A DNA stretch of 64,000 nucleotides from Brachionus rotundiformis (lineage: Eukaryota; Rotifera; Eurotatoria; Ploima; Brachionidae). The stretch spans positions 483,653 through 547,652 of the forward strand of contig JAESIW010000020.1 in the NCBI GenBank assembly GCA_016802295.1, written 5' to 3'. The stretch's first letter is position 1, and each line of letters begins with the position of its first letter. The notes beneath the pieces are model-generated. The model made no database searches and was not told where the DNA came from. It saw nothing but the letters and a program-made list of their open reading frames with translations. This document shows, one piece after another, positions 54,087-64,000 of the stretch. A program made the position numbers and the translations under genes.

Positions 54087-54553
54087 GCAGAATTAAGTAA
54101 TTATTAAATTTGACATGAAATAAAACTTAATTAAAAATTTAACTATATTAGAATTTGAAAGCATCGTTTTAAAAAGCGCATAAACAATTGGTATCAAATG
54201 TATTTTAAAAGCCAAAGAAATAATCAAAAAGTTTCTCCACTAATCAAGAATTTTTATTTTTTACAGGATAGGATTTAAGAGACTAATGGGTTAGTAAAAT
54301 CAATACTCGTACGAAAATATTCTTAAAAATTATTTTTGTCCCTTCGTAGAAAAAAATTATTCAGGATCGGTATTTCTCAAACATATAAACTTAGATAATA
54401 AAACATTACTTGCTTTTATTTTCTTTTTTTTACTTTAAAATCTAAAATCTTAATAAAATTTTTGACACACTTATAGTTCTATGATAGATAATATTAAAAA
54501 AAAATATATTTTATCATTTAATCATTTAAAAATTAAAAATTTAATATTTAAAA
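54087..54553. other. No gene recognised
   Basis: AT-rich spacer. Confidence 0.4.
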
Positions 54554-54976
54554 TTAGAATTTTTTAACTTTTTTTATTTTTCTTAGTGCTTTTCTAAACA
54601 TGGAATACTTTTGGCTCAATTCTTGGATGCTATTTTCAAACTGTGTCCGAGCGATTTCCATTTCAAATTCCTGCATAAGGCTCAAGTCATCCATACAGTT
54701 CAATTTTTCACTTATATCATCTCTTTTTCTTTTAGGCAGATATCTAATTTGTTTTAGTTCCATCATTGTCTCTCGCAGTATGTTCTTTGATTTCATAGCC
54801 TCTTCGAGTGACTGGTCACTAGAAGAACCAGTTCTATTCCGGTGTGCTCTTATTCGGTTCCCAATCGGTGACTTGGTCGACGGATAAATGATCTTATCTG
54901 CATTTTTTGGCGTATCAGATATTAACACAGAACGCTTTGCTGTTTTGGAGCGAGTGTTTGGGCTAGATTGTTCCAT
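54554..54976 (-). CDS. Unknown small basic protein with coiled-coil C-terminus
   Basis: A 140-aa open frame. It has a basic, Ser/Thr-rich N-terminal half (NTRSKTAKR, SPIGNRIRAHRNRTGSS) with possible SP phosphorylation sites. The C-terminal half is helical, Leu/Met/Glu-rich (LMQEFEMEIARTQFENSIQE) and ends in a lysine tail (KKVKKF). No family recognised. Looks nuclear and protein-binding. Its style resembles, but is not alignable to, the 18-20 kb pair. Confidence 0.55.
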   Translation of the reverse strand: MEQSSPNTRSKTAKRSVLISDTPKNADKIIYPSTKSPIGNRIRAHRNRTGSSSDQSLEEAMKSKNILRETMMELKQIRYLPKRKRDDISEKLNCMDDLSLMQEFEMEIARTQFENSIQELSQKYSMFRKALRKIKKVKKF

Positions 54977-55244
54977 TTTTTGCTAAAATAAAAAAATAAA
55001 CTTAAAATTATTTTTATTCTATTTTAAAAATAGTAATTAACAAAACCTTGGATACTTAAGTTAAAATAAAAATATTAATAATATTTTTTTAATTTTTCTT
55101 AAACTAAATGACTATCTTTAATAGTTCAATTATGTTAAAAAATAAAAAAAATTTTATCTTTTTTATTTTTAAACTAAATTGGAAAAATATTAAATATGAA
55201 GTTTGTGAATCATCAAACAATATTTTGTTTGAGTCAAAATTGGT
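54977..55244. other. Short spacer
   Basis: AT-rich. It holds the 3' UTR of the P450 gene and the upstream flank of the 54554-54976 gene. Confidence 0.4.
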
Positions 55245-57166
55245 TCAAAAATCAGGCCTTTTTTTCATGGTGACCGTAACTCCATTCTTGGGAATTCGCA
55301 GTAATATTTCAAATATTTCCAATTCTTCCTTCCCAGGCGTCAATGGCAAAAATTCGTATTTCAGCAGTAATTTACATAGGGCTATTTTAAGCTCGATCAT
55401 GGCAAACTTCATTCCGATGCAATTTCGAGGTCCAGCTCCAAAACCCATAAAAGCACAAGGATGTCGTTTAATTTCTTTGGAAAATCTTGGCGGAAAGAAC
55501 TCTTTGGGGTCAACTGGGCCCCAAATTTCTGCGTCAAAATGAATGCTTAACGCATCCACAGATATGACCAGCTCTTTTGGAATATCAATCCCTTTTACCA
55601 CGGTTCTTTTTGTGCATCTTCTGGTCATTGGACTAAAATTTTAAATATATATTTTGGCAAAGAATGAACAAATAATTAACCAACCCAATCGGGTAAAATC
55701 GCATAACTTCTTTTATAAACAAGTCCAAGTATTCTATCTTTTGAACACTGTCCGAGTCGATTTTTATCTATAAAATAATTTATGATAAAAGTTAAATAAG
55801 ATTTTTGATTTTACATCATTATCTGGGTCATAAAAAGCTTTTATCTCTTCATATAATTTTTTTTGTTCATCTTGATACTTTGCCAGAGTGAAAGCAGAAT
55901 AACTCAGCATTGTGCTGGTGGTCTCATAACCAGCAAACATGAACAAAGTAACATTTTGTTTAATTTCCTTATAAAAAATATAAAAATATATACTTTTCTT
56001 ATAAATAAACATTATTTTGTATCCTACATCGACTGACATTTTTTTTTCTACTTGAACATTTGAAAAGCTTTCCTCTTTTAAGTTGATATCTCCATTGGTA
56101 ACCCCTTCGGCGTCAATTAAAAGCTGCAAATAATCTCTCTTTCTAATTCCATCTTTTTTACGCTTGTCAACAAGCTTGAAAACTCGATTCATAAACCAAA
56201 AAAGTGGCAGTCTGGACTCAATGTTGACAATTTTGGACATCAATTTGTTTAATAAATTCAACACTGAAAAGGTTATTGCCCTAAACTCATGAAAATACAC
56301 TTAAAAAATATTAAAAAGTTTTTTGTTTTTTTTTCCCAAATTTCTTTAAAATACTGCCAATTAACAGTGGTATGCTTTTTTCTCCATAGACTTGGAATGT
56401 TTTTTCACAATTAACAAAGTATTCATTGTCTTGATTTGTTTGTATGTTGGCATCGACACCGAATGCACAATTCCAAATGCTGTCCATGGTAAAGCGCTTA
56501 AAAAAATTGGTAATGTTGATTGATTGCTCTTGTTCTTGTTCTAAAATTTCAATTAAGCGATCAGTGCACTTGATCAAGTCCGGTGAAAGTTCTCTTAATT
56601 TGGCAGATGAAAATGTTGGATTCATGATGTTTCTCATGCGCTTCCATCGCACACCAGTGCTATTGATCAAATTTAGCGATGGGTGGTCATCGTTTGGAGA
56701 AATGAGCCTTCGTTTTTTGGCCGAAAAATTTGAATATTGCTTTATAAACACTTCTTGGATAATATCCAAATCACTGGTGACCATAATTGGTAAATGACCT
56801 TCAAAATACCCATAAGTTTTTCCATACTTTTCAGTCCATTCTCTTAACAAATTCGAATTGCTCTTTTAGGGTTTAGGGTTTCAAAGCAGTTAAAATAGAA
56901 GATAGTTGATTAATTTTTACCTTTCTCTCCAAAAGATCTGGAAAATTACCATAAAAAAACTTATAGTCAACATTTTTAATTCCAAGTCTTTTAAAGAAAC
57001 GATATGAATTCCATATCTTGAAAAGATATGCCAGACCAGAACCTAATAAAGTTGCTGCTGAAATTTTAAATACTAAAATTGGATCAATTGAATGGCTTAG
57101 TTTCAAGGAATTGATAAACTCTTTGAAAATTTCGTATTGAGACTGGCTTAGTTCGATCAAATTCAT
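55245..57166 (-). CDS. Cytochrome P450 (CYP3-clan-like)
   Basis: Six exons in my model: 56921-57166, 56355-56862, 56028-56299, 55815-55967, 55685-55767 and 55245-55632. Introns are 46-60 nt with GT..AG ends and consistent phases, giving 549 aa. N-terminal membrane anchor (about 28-50, FKISAATLLGSGLAYLFKIW); helix C W-x-x-x-R as RWKRMR; I-helix AGYETTS; K-helix E-x-x-R in FIKEVMRFYP; PPRF; heme loop FGAGPRNCIG with the cysteine ligand. NPTFSSAKLRELSP resembles the CYP3/CYP5/CYP9 group. These are ER-bound monooxygenases, usually for xenobiotics or lipids; the substrate cannot be told. Somewhat longer than the usual 500 aa. All key residues are present. Confidence 0.88.
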
Positions 57167-57612
57167 TTTTTTAAATTAATTTTTTGTTAAGACCAAATTT
57201 ATAAGAATTTTTTAATATTAAAAGTAAACTTTAGTATCTTTTATTTTTGATAAGAACAAATCTTAATTTAGAATAAAACAAATTTTCAAAATTGGAAAAT
57301 TTAGAAGAACTTTGGATTTTTTTTTTAAACTAGAGCAGCTTCAATTGACTCATTTGCCAAATTATTCATTATATGTAAATAACTATTAGATAAAAAAAAT
57401 TTATTTTTGAAAAAATGGTTGTAAAAAAATGATAATTTTGTCGACAATAATTTAGCTGAAGTAAAACTTTAAAATAATTTAAATTATTTATTTTTTAATT
57501 GATACCAAGTTTTTCTCAATTCTATTTAATTTAATAAATTATCCATACATTAACTTTTATGGATCCTGTTTATACGAAAAGCTTAGAATCTTAATTATAT
57601 GATTTCTAAGGT
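57167..57612. other. 5' flank of the P450 gene
   Basis: AT-rich, presumably with the P450 promoter. Nothing else seen. Confidence 0.4.
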
Positions 57613-58172
57613 ATTCTTTTCAAACCCTTTGGACTTTCTATTTCCCCATATATACACCAAATGCTGTTAAACTGCGTCCTTAGGTACATCAAAACTTTTA
57701 CGAAATATACCTACGGCCATTTAGATGACCTAATCATAGCACATAAAGATAATGTTCAGCTCCATAACTTTATTAAAGTGCTTAAGGGCAAATTAAAGGA
57801 CGCAGGGTGGGTAATAAACACCAAAAAGTCCATTCTAAAACCGGTTAGAAGGATAAGGTTTCTCGGACTGACTGGGACGGTTAAGGAATTAGTAGGACTC
57901 AGGAAGCCACTAAATTCGTTAGGGAAATGACTCAAGCTTTATTAACATCTGATCCCAGGGAGAGATTACTACAGCGTATCAGAGGCTACTTAAATTACTA
58001 CCTTAGTTTTGCAGGAAAATTTAGCCCAATATTCAACCTGCTCCTAAGAATGACACCAGTCACTCGAAGAACACTTTTTATTAAATTTTTAAATAAACCT
58101 CCAACTCATGTCCTTGAAAATATGGGTGTGCTATGTTATTATCTCAACAAAAAGCCCACCACCTTGGTTTAG
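57613..58172 (+). mobile_element. Retroelement RT fragment (LTR/DIRS-like)
   Basis: The plus frame reads PFGLSISPYIHQMLLNC, then a catalytic box HLDD (usual YxDD, so Tyr is His), DAGWVINTKKSILKPVRRIR and FLGL. After a frame change near 57930 comes ERLLQRIRGYLNYYLSFAGK. The order matches the palm and thumb of reverse transcriptases from LTR, DIRS or hepadna-like groups rather than the LINE type. Decayed: HLDD, frameshift, no terminal repeats or other domains nearby. Confidence 0.7.
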
Positions 58173-58525
58173 AAATTTGCGTCCCCAAATCGTTTCAATG
58201 ACATTGTCTAAATGAGCTTGATCTAACTCATCTATTGATAAAAGCTCATCTTCATTTGTTACTGCAATTTTACCAATATATTTTTTAACAATATTCATGA
58301 AATATCAAAAATAAGAAAAGGATTATATATCAAAAAATTATATAAATTCTTAATTCTTACTTTATATCTTAATAATAATTATTGTACAATTAGATTTAAT
58401 TCTCAAATCAATAATTTTAATCAATAAAACGTTTAAATCTCAATAAATAAAACAAAATTTTTACCTTTAAAAAGATTGAAATAAGTTTATTTAAATTTTA
58501 GTTGTGGAAAAAATCTAATTAAAAG
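58173..58525. other. No gene recognised
   Basis: AT-rich spacer. Confidence 0.35.
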
Positions 58526-58864
58526 AGGCATATTGAAGTTTATGATCAAAACTAAATGATCATGCTCAAAAATTATCTTTTGTTAAATTTTTTAGAATCT
58601 TTTTAATTGGAAAATTTAATTTATAGATAGATTTTTATGTGTTACAAGAAATGTTTAACCATACCAAGGTATTGAGCAATTCTGTATGGATAAAATTTTC
58701 GCAGAAATTTGCTGACATAAAAAATTAAGTGTAACATTGTTTGTTTAATTTTAAAATTTGATTCTACAATAAATTTTTCTTTATAAAAGATATTCGAGAA
58801 ATCTATTTTTGTTATAATTTGTGAGCATGATCATTTTAATTTGATCATAAAGTTCAATATGCCT
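58526..58864. mobile_element. MITE with about 45-bp TIRs
   Basis: Begins AGGCATATTGAAGTTTATGA and ends with the imperfect inverse TCATAAAGTTCAATATGCCT. Both arms carry the AATGATCATGCTCA palindrome-like block. About 339 bp and non-coding. A partial relative lies at 325-490. Confidence 0.75.
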
Positions 58865-58989
58865 TAAAAGACCTGTTACCTTGAGTTATCACTTATTCAT
58901 CAGCTATTTCATCAGATAATTTACATTAGCTTTATTTTTAATTTTTTTTTAAATATATAAATAATTGTGCTTTTTTCTTTTTATTTCTT

Positions 58990-59640
58990 TTAATTTTATA
59001 TATATATACTTATAGCAGTTCTATTTTCACAAGCCAAGAATCTAATTTCGACTTAAAAATATTCAACGTTTTTGCGCTAACTATTTCTTCCGGTAATTGG
59101 TTCCATATGCTTACAGCTATATTTGTGAAAAAATGGAAATTTATTTAACTTAAACAACTGGACCAGATTTCCTCGCAGTCTTCTAGTAGTTAGGTCCGTT
59201 AGGCCGAATTTAATTAAGCGTGTTTAGTAAGGAAGGTGCTTTAAATTTGGAACCAACTAAGTCGCTCTATGTTGAATCTTTTCTATCGTATAAATATCTT
59301 TTTTTATATAAGGGCACCATTGAAGTCTGGCCATTGAAGTGTACAGTAGTTTAATGTTGTTAACATTGGGTATCTAACCGATTTCTTCAACATACCCAGA
59401 ATCCTATTAACTTTAGCTGTGACATATGTTACTTGTGTGTCCCATTTTAGGTCATTTTTGATATATATATATACCGAGATCTCTTTCGCATACTGATTTA
59501 TTTAGTGGAAATGACTCAATTTTGTAATCATGTTTTGAATTGTTGCGACCAAAATGGACAACTTTACATTTCTCGACATTAAGCAGAGCAGACCAGTCCC
59601 ATGACCACTGTATTTTTTTAAAATTTAAATCCAAATAAAT
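58990..59640 (-). mobile_element. Decayed LINE C-terminal region
   Basis: The minus strand reads DWSALLNVEKCKVVHFGRNN, CERDLGIYI, TAKVNRILGMLKKS and LIKFGLTDLTTRRLRGNLVQ in several frames. Related to, but distinct from, the (CTA)n copies. No clear tail. Confidence 0.75.
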
Positions 59641-61274
59641 TGCTCAAATTGTCAAATAAAATTGACTGACAACTCAAGTCTTAATCTTTAGTTTTATGCG
59701 TCTTCAAGACTCGATTTTAAAGAAATAATAAAAAATAAAATAAGATTAATTTTCTAAAATTAATTATCGATTAAAAAAAAATTCATATTTTTATCTATTA
59801 TCTTTTATCTTTAAACTCAGTGTATTTAGCCAAAGTTTTTTTTTCATTCAATTGTCTTTAAAAAATAATCACTTGCATTTAATTAAATTTTGAAGAGTTT
59901 TAATGATTTTTTTTCTGACAAGATCAATTAAATTATTTAAAATAAATTATTGTATAAGTTTTTTAATTTTAACTAAATTAGTTTTATTTTCATTTGAAGT
60001 ACGATAAAAATTAATAACAATTAGAACTAATTTTAATCATGATTAGTTATAATTAATAACTATTAAAGAATTGCATAGATATTTGATAAGGTCTTGTTTA
60101 TGTATCATTTGATTAAGATTTAAAGTTTTTCTTTTAAAATTAATATATAAAAAAATTAACCATTGGATTATTTGTGATAATAAAGATATAATTTTTAATT
60201 TTTTTTTAATTAAAAGATGTGATGAATTAATATAAAATTTTTGATTATATTCTTTTACTTGTCGATAATGTTCAAAATATTTTTATGCTAAAACTTGATG
60301 ATAACTTTATTATTGTTGTTTAAAAATAGCTCGTAGTTAATTACGCTTCAAGTTTATCAGTGACTAAACCCCGTAATTCCTACACAGATAAAACGAGAAT
60401 TTAATTATCTTTGAAGCACTCTTATCGTCTACTATTTTAATTACAATCTTTAATCATCTAGGCCTCAATTTTGCTGACTAATTATCTATAAAGACAGCGT
60501 CTTGATTAAACATCTTAATAATGCTGATCTAACTCTATTAAGGAGTTAATACAAATGCTCTATTGAGCAAAACAAGGTATAAGTCTTATATATATTAACT
60601 AAAAATTTAATACTAGAAATAGAATTTTGAATTCAATTAAAAAATCAAATACTTCTTTTTAATTAAATATATAATAGATGTTAAAAATTTAGTTGTTGTT
60701 GTATGGCAACACAATATTATTATTTTACATAAAAACACTGATAAGATTTATTTTTTCTGATTTTTTTAATATGATTTTTATAAGCTTCAATAATAATATT
60801 ATCCTTTCCTCTTCATTAAAGCAATTAAGCTTGATTATTAATGTTTTTCCTCATTATAAAAATTTTTTTTCCTAGGCTTGAGACTAAGTCATCAGCTGTT
60901 GAATACCTTTTTTTGGCACCAAAAAACAGAAAAAAAGTTTAAAATGGTAATGGAAATGCAGCATAGTCCATTATAAATGCATTCTAGTAAACTTAACATC
61001 TAGCAGATATTAAATTTTAATTTATTATATCTTAGTTTAACAATTTTTATTTAATTTAAAACGATATTTTTTTTAATCAATCAATTTTAGAGCTTTTGCA
61101 GGAGAATTTTAGAATTAAAAAGCTATCAGCTTTTAATTAATTTAAGTTTTTTTTTTTAAATTAATTCTTTACTGCACTAGAAAAAGGTACCAATGTATAA
61201 TTTTTGTCCATAACTAAACCCCGTAATTGATACATAAGGTTGATGATCACATATAAGGAATATAAGGAAATATT
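59641..61274. other. Long AT-rich region
   Basis: No gene. A 16-base string ACTAAACCCCGTAATT occurs twice, at about 60364 and 61213, in otherwise unrelated context. Confidence 0.45.
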
Positions 61275-62433
61275 TTCAGCGAATTGTACTTGGTGATGAA
61301 GTTTCTGAATGGTCACAGGTTTTGAGTGGAGTTCAACAAGAATCTGTACTTGAACTCCTACTATTTGTTTGTATATAAATGACCTTTCTGACTGCGTTTC
61401 AGATAGAATGAAATTGTATGCAGATGGCTCAAAATACTCGGTGTTGTAAATAGAGTCTTCAAAAGAGCGATGTTACAGAAAGATATAGATTAAGTGTGTC
61501 AATAGTTAGATGTGTGGCGTATGGAATTGTGCGCTAATAAGTGTGATGTGATGCAGGGATCTGGAATCCAAGTATGAAATAAGATGTGAATGCGTTAGAG
61601 AAGGTACAAGAGAGGGCAACAAAAATACCTATGACTCTAAGAAATGTGTTGTATAAAATGAGGTTGGCTAAACTGGGTCTGACAAGGCTTGGTGAAAAAA
61701 GAGTTAGAGGAGACTTGATTGAAATGTACAAATTAGTAAATGGACTAGAAAAACTGGACATGATCAGATATTTGCCAAAAAAATCTGAAAACAAGGGTCG
61801 TGCCGCAGCGTTGAAAGGAAATAGCATCAGATTTCAGTGAGAATGTTTTTCTGGGTATTGTGAATTTCAAAAACAAACAGAACAATAATTGTTCCTATTT
61901 TGAGATTTATTTTAAAAAATACTGAAACATACTTTGTTGTTTTTTTTTTACCTAAAATAGTTTTACTGATGTAGATATAAGACAAAAAGTAAACCATCGA
62001 TAAGATTTAAATTGATTATTGATTTTGTTTACCTAAAAAAAAAGGAAAAAATTTTTAATTTTTGGTAAAAAAGATGCAACAAAGTATGTTGCAGTATTTT
62101 TTAAAATATATTTTATTTTAGTAAATTTTAATTTATCATAATAGGAAAAATGTTTGTTCTGTTTGTTTTTGAAATTCACAAAACCGTTCAAATTAGAAAT
62201 GATTTTGCTGCTGCGTTTAGCACCAGGCATGCTTTTTTCTCAAACAGGATAGTTCCACACTGAAATAGGTTGCCAGAAAATGTGGTTAAATCTAAATCAA
62301 CTGCTTGTTTCAAAGAGTCTTTAGATAAATTCAACAGAAACGGCTCCAAACAGCCTAAAGGCTGATGGACTCAGACATTCTACATATAAAATGTCGCAGC
62401 AACAACTACTACTACTACTACTACTTCCTGTAT
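61275..62433 (+). mobile_element. LINE of the (CTA)n family, interrupted by a MITE
   Basis: Plus-strand remains: SGVQQESVLELLLF (degraded VPQGSVLGPLLF), MKLYADGS (catalytic YADD now YADG), ALEKVQERATKIPMTLRNVL, LGLTRLGEKRVRGDLIEMYK and RAAALKGNSIRFQ. The LINE is then split by 61851-62189 and resumes with QIRNDFAAAFSTRHAFFS and a C-terminus ending at TGTCGCAGCAACAACTACTACTA (62390-62433). There is also an internal deletion of the post-palm region near 61560. Confidence 0.88.
61851..62189. mobile_element. MITE inserted in the LINE
   Basis: The outer ends are inverted: GTGAATTTCAAAAACAAACA...AGAACAA at the left and TTGTTCTGTTTGTTTTTGAAATTCAC at the right. The arms extend inward, with gaps, to AATACTG(A/C)AACATACTTTGTTG. 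About 339 bp, no coding capacity. Partial relatives at 38376-38612 and 45967-46065. It splits the LINE C-terminal frame, so it is younger than that LINE. Confidence 0.8.
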
Positions 62434-63850
62434 CAGTTTGGAACTATTTTTTGGATGAAAAATTTTAATTGTATTATTACTATTATTAAATAGTTCGAGG
62501 TAACCCTAAGGTGACTCAGAATGGATAACAATCCTTCTTTTCGTCCAGCGAATAAGATAAAAATAAAAAATAAGTTGTTTCAATGTTAAGCATGTAATAA
62601 AATTTTTATTTTGTGAGCTGTAATTAAGATTTTCAAAAATAAGCTGATTTTTTTATTTTGGGGGGTAATTTTGACTTTTTAATACTCTTAGTAACGATAA
62701 TCAAGGAATAATAATAATTATAAACTAATCACTTTTTTAACTTAAAAAATTTTAATAAAAAAAAAGTCATCCAGTCACTATAAAGATAAGGCATACTATT
62801 TAATTAATTCATAATACGAAAAATTAAATTAAATATTATTAAACAAGCCATTTGACTAAGAAGCCTAAAAACTTAATTTAGCTTTTGAAATTATAAACTA
62901 ACTTGGGACATAAAACAGTTCACTTCATAATTATGTCTAATGTTCATATTAAAATGATTAAGTTTTATTGATAAGTTAGGTTTTAGTTTTTAAATTAAAA
63001 TTTCTAATTAAACAAAAAACTCAACAATTAACACTTTATTTAATCTAGCAAAGCTACATATAATTTTTTATTTAAATGGAAATTTATTTGGGAAGATTAT
63101 GCACCAAAAATAAAGTAAACATGGCAAATTTTTATCTGGTTTTATTATACAAGCAAAATTTGGTTTTTATTTTTAAATTTTTCATTATGTTCGTAAATTA
63201 AAATAAAATTTGTATGTCAAAGTTAATTTTCTTATCAGGCCTTGTTTAATTTTAAATCTGATTATGATAATTATTTTCTTCTTTTGAAAAGTATTTACAA
63301 GTAGTTTTAAATTTTTATAATCTGACATTTGGTAAAGTGATTTTTTTCTCATTTACACTCGGTGGAGCTGGAATTACTCCAGTGCACCATAAATTAAGTA
63401 AAGATACAATATAACAATTATTTGAATATATTACGTAACTTATCTTTTATCTCTAACTTATCTTAGTTAATTTTTTTTTAATTAAGAAAATTTTAGATCA
63501 TTTTATTAAAAGAGAAATTTTCGCTTTTCTTTAAATGATCGATTAGTATCTGGAATAGAAAAGGTAGATTTTTTGCTAGATTTCTATTTAAGCTATTTAA
63601 AAAATTTGATTAATGTTAAATTATCTGACATTAGGCATAATTTGATTGATATTTTATATCTTCAGATAAAAATTAATTACCAATTTGAACAAAAAACTAG
63701 CAGAATTTGAGTCTATTTCTAGAGATTAATTTCGATTTATTCTACGTATTTTTTTCTTGTTGTATAAACTTAGAAAATTATAAGAAAAGAATATTTTGCA
63801 TGTATAAATTATGATTTTTTTTAATTTTGAAAAATTTAGATTTTTAAAAT
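62434..63850. other. AT-rich intergenic region
   Basis: No gene or repeat recognised. The last few hundred bases are the 5' flank of the gene starting at 63851. Confidence 0.4.
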
Positions 63851-64000
63851 ATGTCATCGCCAGGTGATTCAGAGGTAAAAGTCTTCAAGAAACAGAACAC
63901 TTACTCAAGCGAAGCGCACGAGAAAGAGCCCTTGGATCCTCACTTGCTTCGCTCAAACTCTCTCATGAACAAGCACTCACTACCGGGCGTCAATCTTGTT
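63851..64000 (+). CDS. Start of an unknown gene, cut by the window edge
   Basis: The first 50 codons are open to the last base of the window (MSSPGDSEVKVFKKQNTYSS, later HLLRSNSLMNKHSLPG). Polar, Ser-rich, without a signal peptide. The sharp rise in G+C and balanced codon use compared with the 1.4 kb before it supports real coding sequence. Product not identifiable from this piece. Confidence 0.6.
   Translation, partial: MSSPGDSEVKVFKKQNTYSSEAHEKEPLDPHLLRSNSLMNKHSLPGVNLV

Noticed and set aside
56864..56881. TTTAGGG-like doublet resembling a telomere repeat
   Set aside because: Only two units, inside a P450 intron; chance is sufficient.
1..64000. tRNA, rRNA or CRISPR
   Set aside because: I looked for tRNA T-loop and acceptor patterns, rRNA-like conserved blocks and evenly spaced short repeats and found none that hold; an RNA-model search would be decisive.

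Overview
The window is AT-rich animal (metazoan) nuclear DNA. Genes are small, and where introns can be placed they are mostly 45-62 nt with GT/AG ends. It holds an EMX-type homeobox gene, a ninjurin, a snapin, DEG/ENaC channels, an animal-type cytochrome P450, and many decayed non-LTR retrotransposons. These traits fit a compact lophotrochozoan/gnathiferan genome; a monogonont rotifer such as Brachionus is my best guess (inference, no search run).

Layout. 0.3-2.0 kb: MITE relic and LINE debris. 2.4-3.9 kb: a near-perfect 650-bp inverted repeat carrying two head-to-head copies of a Ly6/three-finger GPI-anchored protein gene. 3.9-14.1 kb: mostly non-coding, with the emx-like homeobox gene alone at 8.5-9.2 kb. 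14.1-25.4 kb: a Ulp1-like cysteine protease ORF, an LRR receptor-like membrane protein, a divergent pair of basic proteins with TQT motifs, a LINE relic, a third Ly6 gene, a two-exon unknown gene and a small basic protein. 27.2-30.5 kb: the densest part, with ninjurin, snapin, PIGL and FRA10AC1. PIGL lies wholly inside intron 1 of FRA10AC1 on the same strand. 30.5-50.2 kb: two about 90% identical DEG/ENaC genes 15 kb apart, separated by LINEs, MITEs and decayed transposon genes. 50.7-54.1 kb: an apparently intact autonomous hAT transposon with an 8-bp target-site duplication. 54.5-57.2 kb: a small basic protein and a six-exon cytochrome P450. 57.6-62.4 kb: RT relics, a MITE, and a LINE split by another MITE. 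The window ends inside the first exon of a plus-strand gene.

How the genes relate. PIGL makes GlcN-PI, the second step of GPI-anchor synthesis, and the Ly6-like proteins look like GPI-anchored products. This is a shared pathway, not evidence of a cluster. Snapin, PIGL and FRA10AC1 sit so close on one strand that shared transcription (operon-like or trans-spliced) is plausible. The rest looks like ordinary unlinked genes in a transposon-rich background.
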